Assembly: GCA_017410455.1 (NCBI GenBank)
Contig: JAFQQT010000055.1
Coordinates: forward strand, 1-32,469
DNA length: 32,469 nt
Direction of reading: 5' to 3'
From: Clostridia bacterium
GTDB taxonomy: Bacteria; Bacillota; Clostridia; Christensenellales; Aristaeellaceae
The position numbers were made by a program, and so were the translations under genes. Of this stretch, positions 16,330-24,897 are shown in pieces (positions within the stretch are counted from its first letter, which is position 1; each line of letters starts with the position of its first letter). The notes beneath the pieces were generated by a model, which saw nothing but the letters and a program-made list of their open reading frames with translations, searched no databases and had not been told where the DNA came from.

Positions 16330-17786
16330 ACTTTAACTCTCTGGCCTTTTTGATCTATCTGCCCATCGTCGTGGGCGGGTACTGGCTGCTGCCCCACAGG
16401 GCGCGCAAGGTCTGGCTGCTGGCCGCCAGCTATTTCTTCTACGGCTACTGGAACCCGGCGTTCATTTTTCTGCTGCTGTTTTCCACCGCGGTGGACTACC
16501 TGTGCAGCGTGGGCATGGACAGGCACCGGGGCAAGCCGCTGGTCATGAAGCTGCTGATGATGACCAGCGTCATGATGAACCTGGGGCTGCTGTTCTCCTT
16601 CAAGTACTTCGACTTCTTCGCCGAGAACATCAACCTCCTCAGCGCCGCGCTGGGCTGGAGCTACCGGGTGCCGCAGCTGGGGCTGATCCTCCCGGTGGGC
16701 ATCTCCTTCTACACCTTCCAGACGATGAGCTACACCATCGACGTATACCGCGGCGACGTGCCGGCGGAGAAGGATCCCATCGCTTTCGCGCTGTTCGTGA
16801 CCTACTTCCCGCAGCTGGTGGCCGGCCCCATTGAAAGCGTCAGCAACCTCCTGCCGCAGCTGAAGAAGGAGCACACCTTCAGCCGGGAGGACTTCACCGC
16901 CGGCGTGCGCATCCTGCTGTGCGGCTTCTTCCGCAAATGCGTGGTGGCGGATTACTGCGGCATCCATGTCAACGCCGTGTTTGCCGACCTGGGCAGCGCC
17001 AATGCCCTGGCTATTGCCCTGGCGGGGAGCCTGTTCTGCATCCAGATGTACTGCGATTTCGCCGGATATTCCGAGATCGCCACCGGCTGCGCCCGGATGA
17101 TGGGCGTCCGCCTGATGCGCAACTTCGACCGGCCCTACCTCTCCCAGAGCTACACCGAGTTCTTCCGCCGCTGGCACATCAGCCTCAACCGCTGGTTCAC
17201 CAGCTATGTCTACATCCCCCTGGGCGGCAGCCGGAAGGGCGTGCTGCGCAAGAATCTGAACATCATCATCGTCTTCGCCCTGTGCGGCTTGTGGCACGGT
17301 GCGCGCTGGACCTATGTGCTGTGGGGGCTGTATGCGGCCATGTGGCTGTGCATCGAGAACGCGCTGGATATCAAAAAGCGCTTCGGCCCCCGTTGGCAGA
17401 CGCCGCTTGGCCGCCTCACCCGCAGGACCTACATGTTCCTGATCTTCATCCCCGCCGCGCTCCTGTTCCGCGCCGAAAGCCTGCAGCAGGTGGGCGTCAT
17501 CTTCAGCCGCCTGTTCACCGAGGTGGGGTTCGGCGAACAGTATGTGGCCGACAGCTTCCGCAGCCTTTCCATGAACGGCCTGACCATGGCGCAGATCCTG
17601 CTGAGCATCATCTGCATGGCCCGGATCTACACCCTTACGGAGAACGACCTGATCGTTTCGTCCGAGGGCACCCGCCGGGGGCAGCGGACGGCCGGTTACG
17701 CATTGCTGCTGCTGGTGATCGCCCTGGGGTGGATCGCCCTGCTGGCCACCGACGCGGCGGCGGGCTTCGCCTATTTCCAATTCTGA
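16326..17786 (+). CDS. Second MBOAT O-acyltransferase
   Basis: A 486-residue polytopic membrane protein of the MBOAT family. Motifs include NFNSLAFLIYLPIV at the N-terminus, LPVGISFYTFQTMSYTIDVYRG, YFPQLVAGPIES, TEFFRRWHISLNRWFTSYVYIPLGG and LWHGARWTYVLWG with the invariant His324. It is clearly related to the MBOAT at 6394-7755, but closer in layout to AlgI-type proteins with longer C-terminal spans. I chose ATG at 16326 (GGAGG 7 bases upstream) over an upstream GTG at 16302. It lies between two SGNH/LRR fusion proteins, which are the likely periplasm-side partners in place of the DHHW protein of the first module. The donor and acceptor are unknown. Confidence 0.95.
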   Translation: MNFNSLAFLIYLPIVVGGYWLLPHRARKVWLLAASYFFYGYWNPAFIFLLLFSTAVDYLCSVGMDRHRGKPLVMKLLMMTSVMMNLGLLFSFKYFDFFAENINLLSAALGWSYRVPQLGLILPVGISFYTFQTMSYTIDVYRGDVPAEKDPIAFALFVTYFPQLVAGPIESVSNLLPQLKKEHTFSREDFTAGVRILLCGFFRKCVVADYCGIHVNAVFADLGSANALAIALAGSLFCIQMYCDFAGYSEIATGCARMMGVRLMRNFDRPYLSQSYTEFFRRWHISLNRWFTSYVYIPLGGSRKGVLRKNLNIIIVFALCGLWHGARWTYVLWGLYAAMWLCIENALDIKKRFGPRWQTPLGRLTRRTYMFLIFIPAALLFRAESLQQVGVIFSRLFTEVGFGEQYVADSFRSLSMNGLTMAQILLSIICMARIYTLTENDLIVSSEGTRRGQRTAGYALLLLVIALGWIALLATDAAAGFAYFQF

Positions 17787-17799
17787 TGGGGGGAGAGCC

Positions 17800-19236
17800 A
17801 TGAAGCGCAGAATTTGTCTGATCCTGGCCATCGTGCTGCTCTTCCCCGCCCTGATCGTGGGCTGCGACCTGAGCCAGCCCGCCGTCTACGGCGATACCTA
17901 CTACGCGCAGCTGCCCCATCTGTGGCAGAAGCTGCAGGACGCACCGGGCCGCAAGATCGTCATCGTCGGCGGCAGCAACGTGGCCTTCGGGGTGAATTCC
18001 GCCGCGCTGGAAGCCATGCTCCGGCAGCACGGGCATGATTACACGGTCTGCAACTTCGGCCTGTATGCCGCCGTGGGCACCAGCGCGATGCTCTCCCTGT
18101 CCGAGCCCTTCATCCGCGAGGGGGATATCGTGGTGCTGGCCATCGAGCCCACCAGCGAGACCTTCTCCACCTACTTCGGCGCAACCGCCATGCTCAAGTG
18201 CGCCGAGCAGCACCCGCAGATGCTGCTGCACCTGAACGCACAGCAGCGAAGCAACGTGGTGGGCAACTACATCGCCTACATGCAGGAGCGGGCCGCCATC
18301 CGCCGCTCGGGCGTTCTGCCCGACCCCAGGGGTGCATATACCCGGGCCGCCTTCGACGAAAACGGCGACATGGTCTTCGACCGCGCCGGCAACGCCATGC
18401 CCCTGGGGTATGACACATCCGCCCCCATCGACCTGGCCGCCTTCGCCTGCGAGGACGCCTTTGTCCAGCAGGTGAACGACTACATCGCCTCCGCTCAGGC
18501 AAAGGGCGCACAGGTGGTCATGAGCTTCAGCCCCATGAACCGCAGCGCCATGGCCGACGCCTCCCAGCAGACGGTGTACAGCTTCTACCAGCGCCTTGCG
18601 GAGACCTTCCGCTGCGCCATCATCTCCGATCCCAACGACTACATCATGGACAGCGGCTGGTTCTACGACACCAACTTCCACCTGAACAGCGCGGGCGCGA
18701 CCATCCGCACCTGCCAGCTGGGCTGCGATCTGCTGACCTGGCTGGGGACATCCGCGCAGACGGCCTTCGACATGCCCGAAATGCCCGCATCCATCGCCGA
18801 CGCCGGGGAGGATGCTGCAGACAGCGGCGATTTCCTTTTCCAGGCCGTGGGGGAGGCGGGGCTGGAGATCTGCGGCCTGACCGCCCGGGGCCTCGAAAAG
18901 GAGCAGCTGACCGTTCCCGCTTCCATCGACGGCAGGACTGTGGTGGGCGTCACCGCCGACGCATTTGCGGGCAACACGCGCCTGCAGGCGCTGACGCTGC
19001 CCGCAACCATCGAGCGCATCCCCAACGGAGCCTTCTCCGGCTGCACGAGCCTGACCCGGCTGACGCTGCTGCACCGGGACAAAACGCCCGACGTGGGAGC
19101 AGGGCTCTTTGATGGCGCGCCCGATCTGATGGTCTGCGTGCCGGCTGACGCCTATCCCATGTACAGGGATGGTGCGGGATGCGCCGCCAACGCCTGGGAG
19201 GCCTTCACTGACCGGATCGTGACCATCTCCCCCTGA
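17800..19236 (+). CDS. SGNH-like lipoprotein with C-terminal LRR domain
   Basis: A 478-residue predicted lipoprotein: basic start, hydrophobic stretch and lipobox LIVGC (Cys22). An SGNH-like domain follows with IVIVGGSNVAFG (Ser59) and FYDTNFHLNSAGA (Asp290, His294). From about residue 340 to 470 comes a BspA-type leucine-rich domain, including LPATIERIPNGAFSGCTSLTRL. It shares the ISDxNDYxMDxxxFYDxxxHLxSxGAxIR block with the 14274-16058 protein. GGGGAG lies about 6 bases before the ATG, and the gene starts 13 bases after the MBOAT stop. It most likely completes acyl transfer to, or removal from, a surface glycan. The LRR may bind the glycan or a protein partner. The GDS block is GGS here, so activity needs the Ser/Asp/His set to be confirmed. 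Confidence 0.87.
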   Translation: MKRRICLILAIVLLFPALIVGCDLSQPAVYGDTYYAQLPHLWQKLQDAPGRKIVIVGGSNVAFGVNSAALEAMLRQHGHDYTVCNFGLYAAVGTSAMLSLSEPFIREGDIVVLAIEPTSETFSTYFGATAMLKCAEQHPQMLLHLNAQQRSNVVGNYIAYMQERAAIRRSGVLPDPRGAYTRAAFDENGDMVFDRAGNAMPLGYDTSAPIDLAAFACEDAFVQQVNDYIASAQAKGAQVVMSFSPMNRSAMADASQQTVYSFYQRLAETFRCAIISDPNDYIMDSGWFYDTNFHLNSAGATIRTCQLGCDLLTWLGTSAQTAFDMPEMPASIADAGEDAADSGDFLFQAVGEAGLEICGLTARGLEKEQLTVPASIDGRTVVGVTADAFAGNTRLQALTLPATIERIPNGAFSGCTSLTRLTLLHRDKTPDVGAGLFDGAPDLMVCVPADAYPMYRDGAGCAANAWEAFTDRIVTISP

Positions 19237-19299
19237 AGCTGGCGGGAAAGCCACTTATTTCACACGCAGATACAGCTCCTATGACCAAGGAGGTCAGGC

Positions 19300-20019
19300 A
19301 TGAGAATCAGGATTGCATTATGCGACAATGACAGCAAGGCGCTGCCCATTGTCGCAGGAGCCGTGGACGCCTCGTTCCAGGCCCACGGGTTTCAGACGGA
19401 CATTCATCGCTTTCAGGAGGCCAGCGCCCTGCTCAGCGCGCTGGAGGAAACGCACTATCAGCTGCTGCTCCTGGGCATTGAAATGCCGGATATGGACGGC
19501 ATTGAGCTGGCGCAGAAGATCCGTGCCAGCAGCATCGACGCACAGATCGTCTTTGTTTCCGAGGCGGAAAGCCGCGTGTTCGAGGCCTTCCAGGTGCAGC
19601 CGCTGGGCTTTGTGCGCAAGAGCCACTTCCTCGGCGACGTCTCCGCAGTGGTCGAGCTGTTCCTCAAAACCCTGGAGCAGAAGAAGAAGGACGAATACCT
19701 GGAGTTCACCACCCGCACCGGCCTTCTGCTGCTCAGGAGCCGCCAGGTTTCCTTCATCGAGGGCAGCAGGAACTATCAGCTGCTGAACGTGGAAGGCCGC
19801 AGCAACCCCGTCGTGCTCAAGATGACCATGGACAAGCTGGAGCAGATGACCAGCCCCCTCGGCTTCATCCGCATCCACAAGGGCTTCCTGGTCAACTACC
19901 AGCACATCCAGCAGCTCTCCTCCACCACCGCCGTGCTGCAGAATGGCGTTACGCTGCCCATCGGCCGCAGCAAGGCGCAGGAGGCAAAGCGCAAATACCT
20001 GTCGCTCATCGAAAAGTAA
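19300..20019 (+). CDS. LytTR-family regulator with degenerate receiver domain
   Basis: The 239-residue protein has a CheY-like receiver (about 1-125) and a LytTR DNA-binding domain (about 135-239, with FIRIHKGFLVNYQHI and LPIGRSKAQEAKRKY). In the receiver, the position of the phospho-acceptor Asp in LLLLxIEMPDMDG is Gly59 (codon GGC at 19474-19476). The acidic patch (Asp9, Asp11), the Ser of FVS and the Lys of FVRKS are kept. It is therefore a receiver that should not be phosphorylated in the usual way. AAGGAGGT lies upstream of the start. No histidine kinase is nearby. LytTR proteins often control cell-surface or secretion genes; here it follows the second acylation module and could regulate it. 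Confidence 0.92.
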   Translation: MRIRIALCDNDSKALPIVAGAVDASFQAHGFQTDIHRFQEASALLSALEETHYQLLLLGIEMPDMDGIELAQKIRASSIDAQIVFVSEAESRVFEAFQVQPLGFVRKSHFLGDVSAVVELFLKTLEQKKKDEYLEFTTRTGLLLLRSRQVSFIEGSRNYQLLNVEGRSNPVVLKMTMDKLEQMTSPLGFIRIHKGFLVNYQHIQQLSSTTAVLQNGVTLPIGRSKAQEAKRKYLSLIEK

Positions 20020-20021
20020 CG

Positions 20022-20050
20022 AAAAAGACCACCCGCACAAGGGGGTGGTC
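20022..20050 (-). terminator. Terminator of the second acyl-AMP ligase gene
   Basis: On the minus strand an 8-base perfect stem (GACCACCC at 20050-20043, GGGTGGTC at 20034-20027) with an 8-base loop is followed by TTTTT at 20026-20022. It lies 7 bases after the ligase stop. On the plus strand no T-tract follows, so it serves mainly the minus-strand gene, though the stem may also slow transcription from the LytTR gene. Confidence 0.85.
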
Positions 20051-20057
20051 GCAGACC

Positions 20058-21512
20058 TCAGCCGCGCCTGCGGGCTGAGAGCATGTCCCTGATCAGCACC
20101 CGGTCGGGCTTGCCGCTGGCCGTCAGGGGAATCCGGGAAACAAAGGCATAGAGCACCGGGCATTCATTCTTCGCAAGATCCGGGGTGAGCGTCCGTGCCT
20201 CCCCGTCCGCCACGACCATCGCCGCAGGGACTTCGCCCTGGCGATCATCCGCAATGCCCACGACAACAGCGTCCCGCACGCCCGGAAGGGCCAGCAGCGC
20301 CTGCTCAATCCGCGCGGGCGAGAGGTTGTTGCCGTTGCGGATCAGGATGTCCTTGATCCGCCCCGTCAGGTGGAGGATGCCATCGCCATCCACATAGCCC
20401 AGGTCGCCGGTGCGGATCATCTCCTCCTGAGGCATGGGCGAACCGTAGTATCCAAGCATGCGCGCAGGGCTATTGACGAGGATTTCGCCCTCCTCGCCCG
20501 GCGCAGCCGCCGAGCCATCCGCGCGCCGGATCATCCATGTGGTCCGGGGATAGAACCGGCCATTGCCGCGCAGGCGCAGCTCCTGCGGATCCAGGCTGGA
20601 GCCGATGGAGATGCTCGCGCATTCGGACATGCCGTAGGCCTGGATCAGCGTCATCCCCAGCCGCGCTTCGGCAAAGGCATACTGTTCGGGCGTGATGGGG
20701 CTGCCGCCCACAAAGCCCACGCGCAGGGAGGACAGGTCATAGCCCCCGCAGCGCTCCGCCATCGCCAGATACAGCGAGGGCACGCCGTTCATCCGCGTGA
20801 TCCGCTGCTCCTGGATGGTCGCAAGCAGGCCGGGCACATCCGCCCGGGGCGTGAAGCATGCGCTGTAGCCAAGGATGACCGTCCCCAGCAGCAGCACCAT
20901 GCCGAACACATGGTGGAAGGGCAGCGATATGAGGGCGATATCATCCTGCCGGTAATCGCCAAAGGGCTCGGCGTCCACGAGGTTGCTGATCAGATTGGCC
21001 TCGGTGAGCACCACGGCCTTGCTCTTCCCGGTGGAGCCGGAGGTGAAGATGATGAAGGCGGGCTCATGGGCGCTGGGCAGCACGCTGCCTTCCCCCACCG
21101 GGCCGGTCTTATGCAGGTCGAGCACCGTCTGTCCACCGCCCGGGCGAAGGAGCCAGTCGATGCGGAAGGTACCGTCCTCCGCCTGCGCGATATACGCCTC
21201 CACGGGGATCGGCGTTTCCGTGTGGGCCAGGGCCTCCTGAACCGGCTGACGGGGATCAAGCAGCACCACCACCGCACCTGCGGCCCGCAGCGCCAGCAGC
21301 GCAATGGCCGTCAGGGCGCGATTGCTGCAGGCGAGGGCCACATAGGCACCCCCGCCGAGCCCTTCGCGCCGGAAATAAGCGGCAGCCTGCTCCGTCAGGG
21401 CAAGCACCTGCGCCGTGTTCAGCCACTCATCGCCGCCGAACAGCCGCTTCCCCGGCTCCTGTTCCGCCCGCTCCCGCAGCCGCTGCAAGAGCCCCTTTTC
21501 AGCGTCCCCCAT
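20058..21512 (-). CDS. Second acyl-AMP ligase / acyl-CoA synthetase-like protein
   Basis: A 484-residue class I adenylate-forming enzyme. It shows the phosphate loop IIFTSGSTGKSKAVV, the A5-type AYGMSE, a TGDLGYVDGDGILHL segment, the hinge GRIKDILIRNGNNLSP and the catalytic Lys468 (TASGKPD). It shares the unusual RNGNNLSP hinge with the ligase at 3894-5300, so the two are paralogs. The GGAGG at 21519-21523 lies 6 bases before the ATG at 21512, which settles the start. It is a single-gene unit with its own terminator, divergent from the GH3 at 21679. No carrier protein is fused or adjacent, so acyl-CoA or a carrier encoded elsewhere is the likely product. The substrate is unknown. Confidence 0.88.
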   Translation of the reverse strand: MGDAEKGLLQRLRERAEQEPGKRLFGGDEWLNTAQVLALTEQAAAYFRREGLGGGAYVALACSNRALTAIALLALRAAGAVVVLLDPRQPVQEALAHTETPIPVEAYIAQAEDGTFRIDWLLRPGGGQTVLDLHKTGPVGEGSVLPSAHEPAFIIFTSGSTGKSKAVVLTEANLISNLVDAEPFGDYRQDDIALISLPFHHVFGMVLLLGTVILGYSACFTPRADVPGLLATIQEQRITRMNGVPSLYLAMAERCGGYDLSSLRVGFVGGSPITPEQYAFAEARLGMTLIQAYGMSECASISIGSSLDPQELRLRGNGRFYPRTTWMIRRADGSAAAPGEEGEILVNSPARMLGYYGSPMPQEEMIRTGDLGYVDGDGILHLTGRIKDILIRNGNNLSPARIEQALLALPGVRDAVVVGIADDRQGEVPAAMVVADGEARTLTPDLAKNECPVLYAFVSRIPLTASGKPDRVLIRDMLSARRRG

Positions 21513-21678
21513 ACATTTCCTCCACTGTGCCGCGTGCTGTATCGCTCTTTGCACGCTGGTATCTTATAGGAAAAGTGTAGCAAAAAACATACCGGATGTC
21601 AACGGCGCAGGGCATGCATTTCGTCCCTGCGCATCCAGCCCATACAGAACGATTCTCAGCAGAAGAGGAGGAATCCCG

Positions 21679-24069
21679 ATGCGTCATTCCGATCTGATCC
21701 GGCAGCTCTCCCTGGAGGAGAAGTGCGCCCTGCTCTCCGGCGCGGATGTGTGGCACACCCACGCCATCCCCCGGTTGAACATTCCCGCCATGACCCTGTC
21801 CGACGGCCCCAGTGGCCTGCGCAAGCAGGCGGCCGCTGGCGATCATCTGGGCCTGAACGCCTCCACGAAGGCAAGCTGCATCCCCTCGGCGGCAACGCTG
21901 GCCAACAGCTGGTCCATCGAGGCAGCAGAGGCCATGGGCGAAGTGGTGGGCACGGACGCTGCCGCCCAGGATGTGCAGGTGCTGCTGGGCCCGGGTCTGA
22001 ACACGAAGCGCAGCCCCCTGTGCGGCCGCTCCTTCGAGTACTATTCTGAAGACCCCTACCTCGCAGGCAAGATGGCCGCCGGCTTCATCCGGGGCGTGCA
22101 GCGTATGGGCGTGAACGCCTGCGCGAAGCACTTCTGCGCCAACAGTCAGGAGCTGCTGCGGATGCACAGCGACTCCGTGGTGGATGAGCGCACCCTGCGG
22201 GAACTCTACCTCACCAACTTCGAAATCGCCGTCAGGGAAGGCAAGCCCGGCGCGGTGATGACCTCCTACAACCGCCTCAACGGCACCTACACCAACGAGG
22301 ATCAGCACCTGCTCAGCGACGTGCTCCGGGGTGAGTGGGGCTTTGACGGCATGGTGGTGACGGACTGGGGCGGCTCCAACTCCTACACCGCGGGCGTTCG
22401 CGCCGGCATGTGCCTGGAGATGCCCGCCGCGGGCGACGACAGCCCCTGCCAGCTGCTGGCAGCCCTCAAACAGGGCGAGATCGACGAGGCCGCCATCGAC
22501 CAGCGCGTGGATGAGCTCCTCAGCATCATCCTGGCCAGGCGCCCCGCAGGCGTCACCACCGACCCCGCCTCGCAGCACGAGGCCATCCGCAAGGCGGCCG
22601 AAATGAGCATCGTCCTGCTGAAGAACGAGGGCCTGCTGCCCCTTGATCCCCAGGCGAAGGTGGCGGTCATCGGCGACTTCGCCGGCGTGCCCCGCTATCA
22701 GGGTGCGGGCAGCAGCATGGTCAACGCCGAGCGCATCGAAACCGTCGAAGCCCTGCTGCCCGGGTACTTCCCCAACTGCGTGGGCTACGCGCCCGGCTTT
22801 GAGCGGCTGGACGTGCCCAACGCCGCGCTGACGGACGCAGCCCTTGTGCTGGCCCGTCAGGCCGATGTGGTGCTGCTGTGCCTGGGCCTCCCCGAGGGTT
22901 TCGAAACCGAGGGCCTGGACCGCACCCACATGCGCCTGCCCCAGAACCAGATCGATCTGCTGGCGAAGGTCGCCGCCATCAACCCGAACATCGTGGTGAC
23001 CCTCAGCGCCGGCAGCGCGGTGGAAATGCCCTGGGCAGAGCAGTGCAAGGCCATCGTCTTCGGCGCGCTGGGCGGACAGGCGGCGGCCTCGGCGATGCTC
23101 AACGTCCTGACCGGCAAGGTCAATCCCGGCGGCAAGCTGTCAGAGACCTTCCCGCTGGCCTACAGCGACATGCCCGTCAGCCGCTACTACCCCGGCACGG
23201 AGGCCACCGCCGAGTACCGCGAGGGCCTCTACGTGGGCTACCGCTACTTCACCACGGCGGAAAAGCCCGTGCGCTTCCCCTTCGGCCACGGCCTGAGCTA
23301 CACCACCTTCGCATACAGCGACCTGGCGCTGACCGATGCCGCCGCGACCTTCACCCTGGAAAACACCGGCAAGGTGGACGGCGACGAGGTCGTGCAGCTC
23401 TACGTCACCCTGCCCGGCGCGAAGGTCTTCCGCCCGGCGATGGAACTCAAGGGCTTTGCCCGCGTCCACCTCAGGGCCGGCGAAAAAAAGCAGGTCGCCA
23501 TCCCCTTTGATGAATACACCTTCCGCTACTTCAACGTCAAGACCGGCAAATACGAGGTGGAAACCGGCGACTACGAGATCCGCATCGCCGCCTCCAGCGA
23601 AGACATCCGCCTGCGGGGCAGCCTGCACGTTGCCGGCACGGATGCGCCCGCCCCCTACGCGGACGACGCCATCCGCCCCTACCTGACCGGCGATGTGCTG
23701 ACCATCCCTGACGAAGCCTTTGAGGCCCTGCTGGGCCACAAGCGCCCCGCCGCCAAGTGGGACCGCACCGCCCCCCTGGACATGAACGACGCCATCTGCC
23801 AGATGGCCTACGCGAAGAATCCCCTGTGCCGACTGGCGGCGAAGATCCTCGGCAACATGATCGACAGCGCCGTCCGCAAGGGCAAGCCCGACCTGAACCT
23901 GCTCTTCATCTACAACATGCCCTTCCGCGGCATGGCGAAGATGATGGGCGGCATGATCTCCACGGCGATGGCGGAGGACATCTGCTTCATCGCCAATGGC
24001 CACTTCTTCCGCGGCGCGGGCAGGCTGGCCCGGCATTTCTTCACCCGCCCGAAGCTGACGAACAAATAA
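21679..24069 (+). CDS. GH3 beta-glycosidase, canonical domain order
   Basis: A 796-residue GH3 enzyme with no signal peptide, so probably cytoplasmic. Domain order is standard. The TIM barrel (about 1-300) has LSDGPSGLRKQ, CGRSFEYYSEDPYLAG, KHFCANSQE (Lys150-His151) and the nucleophile Asp229 in VVTDWGG. The alpha/beta C-domain (about 310-545) has AAEMSIVLLKNEGLLPL and PFGHGLSYTTF, and an FnIII-like domain covers about 550-650. A further tail of about 120 residues is rich in Met, Ala and basic residues and may form helices. GAGGAGGAATCCCG supports the start. It probably releases terminal sugars from imported oligosaccharides; the linkage is unknown. The GtrA-like gene follows 13 bases later, so the two form an operon. 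Confidence 0.95.
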   Translation: MRHSDLIRQLSLEEKCALLSGADVWHTHAIPRLNIPAMTLSDGPSGLRKQAAAGDHLGLNASTKASCIPSAATLANSWSIEAAEAMGEVVGTDAAAQDVQVLLGPGLNTKRSPLCGRSFEYYSEDPYLAGKMAAGFIRGVQRMGVNACAKHFCANSQELLRMHSDSVVDERTLRELYLTNFEIAVREGKPGAVMTSYNRLNGTYTNEDQHLLSDVLRGEWGFDGMVVTDWGGSNSYTAGVRAGMCLEMPAAGDDSPCQLLAALKQGEIDEAAIDQRVDELLSIILARRPAGVTTDPASQHEAIRKAAEMSIVLLKNEGLLPLDPQAKVAVIGDFAGVPRYQGAGSSMVNAERIETVEALLPGYFPNCVGYAPGFERLDVPNAALTDAALVLARQADVVLLCLGLPEGFETEGLDRTHMRLPQNQIDLLAKVAAINPNIVVTLSAGSAVEMPWAEQCKAIVFGALGGQAAASAMLNVLTGKVNPGGKLSETFPLAYSDMPVSRYYPGTEATAEYREGLYVGYRYFTTAEKPVRFPFGHGLSYTTFAYSDLALTDAAATFTLENTGKVDGDEVVQLYVTLPGAKVFRPAMELKGFARVHLRAGEKKQVAIPFDEYTFRYFNVKTGKYEVETGDYEIRIAASSEDIRLRGSLHVAGTDAPAPYADDAIRPYLTGDVLTIPDEAFEALLGHKRPAAKWDRTAPLDMNDAICQMAYAKNPLCRLAAKILGNMIDSAVRKGKPDLNLLFIYNMPFRGMAKMMGGMISTAMAEDICFIANGHFFRGAGRLARHFFTRPKLTNK

Positions 24070-24082
24070 GGAGGAACACAGC

Positions 24083-24673
24083 ATGCAAACCATCATCGAC
24101 GCCTGGAAGCGCTTTGAACAGAAGTACCCCCGCCTGTCCAAGTGGATCCGCGAGGGCGGCCTGTTTGTCATCGTATCCAATGTGATCACGGTCTTCAAGT
24201 ACCTGATCCTGACCTTCCTGCCCCTGGCCTTCAGGGACCTGTGGGCCATTGACTTCGGCTGGCCCGGCATCGAGGCGGAGCTCTTCGGGCAGCCCTTCAC
24301 CTGGAACATCTTCGGCTATGCGGTCAAGGAGGGCGGCGCTGCCATGGGCGGCCTGGGCTACTTCATCGCCTACATGATCGCCATGGTCATCGGCGAGGCG
24401 ATCAACTTCCCCATCCAGCGCAGCCTGGTCTTCCGCAGCAAGCGCCCCGTGGGCCCGCAGATTGCCTGGTATGTGGCGGCCTTCTGCGTGGTGACGGTGA
24501 TCGTGAACTCCATCAACTGCATCTGGGTGGATGTGGCCGGTCAGTGGGTGGCCCCGTGGCTGTACAACATCGGCACCACCGTCCTCAACGGCGGCGTGTC
24601 CATGGTGGTATTCTTCATCGTCAACAAGATCATCTTCCCCGAAGGCGAGGCGGATTCCGCAGCCAGGGAGTAA
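24083..24673 (+). CDS. GtrA-like membrane protein
   Basis: A 196-residue protein with about four membrane spans. It contains FGYA..GYFIAYMIAMVIGEAINF followed by PIQRSLVFRSKRP, which resembles the GtrA family pattern (membrane helix, then NFxxxRxxVFR). GtrA proteins are thought to move lipid-linked sugars across the membrane or to assist glycan assembly. The first 20 residues are charged and cytoplasmic. It lacks the usual short GtrA length (about 120-150), having an extra region after the first span. A GGAGG site lies upstream. It is the last gene of the GH3 operon; a strong terminator follows. Confidence 0.72.
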   Translation: MQTIIDAWKRFEQKYPRLSKWIREGGLFVIVSNVITVFKYLILTFLPLAFRDLWAIDFGWPGIEAELFGQPFTWNIFGYAVKEGGAAMGGLGYFIAYMIAMVIGEAINFPIQRSLVFRSKRPVGPQIAWYVAAFCVVTVIVNSINCIWVDVAGQWVAPWLYNIGTTVLNGGVSMVVFFIVNKIIFPEGEADSAARE

Positions 24674-24745
24674 GACCACAGCTTCTCCCTCCGGGAAATC
24701 GGGGAAGTCTTCGTGAAGTTTACACACAGGCTTTCCCACCCGAAA

Positions 24746-24781
24746 CTCCCGACAGGCCATCGGCTTGCCGGGAGCTTTTTT
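24746..24781 (+). terminator. Rho-independent terminator after the GtrA-like gene
   Basis: A GC-rich stem of about 12 base pairs (starting CTCCCG at 24746, ending CGGGAG at 24774) with one A-C mismatch and one G-U pair is followed by TTTTTT. It closes the GH3/GtrA operon, 72 bases after its stop. Confidence 0.85.
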
Positions 24782-24821
24782 GCCGCACGGACATCCCGTT
24801 GCACCCCCCGAATAACACAGG

Positions 24822-24861
24822 CAGCCGTGACGCACGGAGTCGCCCTCCCGCGTCACGGCTG
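24822..24861. terminator. Inverted repeat between convergent operons
   Basis: A perfect 12-base inverted repeat (24822-24833 and 24850-24861, loop 16 bases) lies between the GtrA-like gene and the convergent sugar operon. On the plus strand it is followed by GTTCTT; the minus strand has only GCCTGTGTTATT. It may be a weak terminator for either side, most likely the sugar operon ending at 24898. Confidence 0.5.
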
Positions 24862-24897
24862 TTCTTATGCTGTCAACCCCCGCAGGGTGGCTGTTGC

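Noticed and set aside
14343-17831. A 1162-codon open frame on the minus strand, and others antisense to genes (for example 1511-3853 plus, 11865-14225 minus)
   Set aside because: They lie opposite genes with clear family motifs, lack ribosome sites and read as low-complexity protein rich in Gly, Val, Ala, His and Gln, as expected from GC-rich antisense frames.
3894-19236. A dlt (D-alanylation) operon
   Set aside because: No DltC carrier is present, the ligases lack clear DltA features, and MBOAT partners are DHHW/SGNH fusions rather than DltD.
21549-21570. Promoter in the divergent gap before the canonical GH3 (TTGCAC with TATAGG)
   Set aside because: The spacer is only 10 bases; a minus-strand TATAAG is present but has no acceptable -35.
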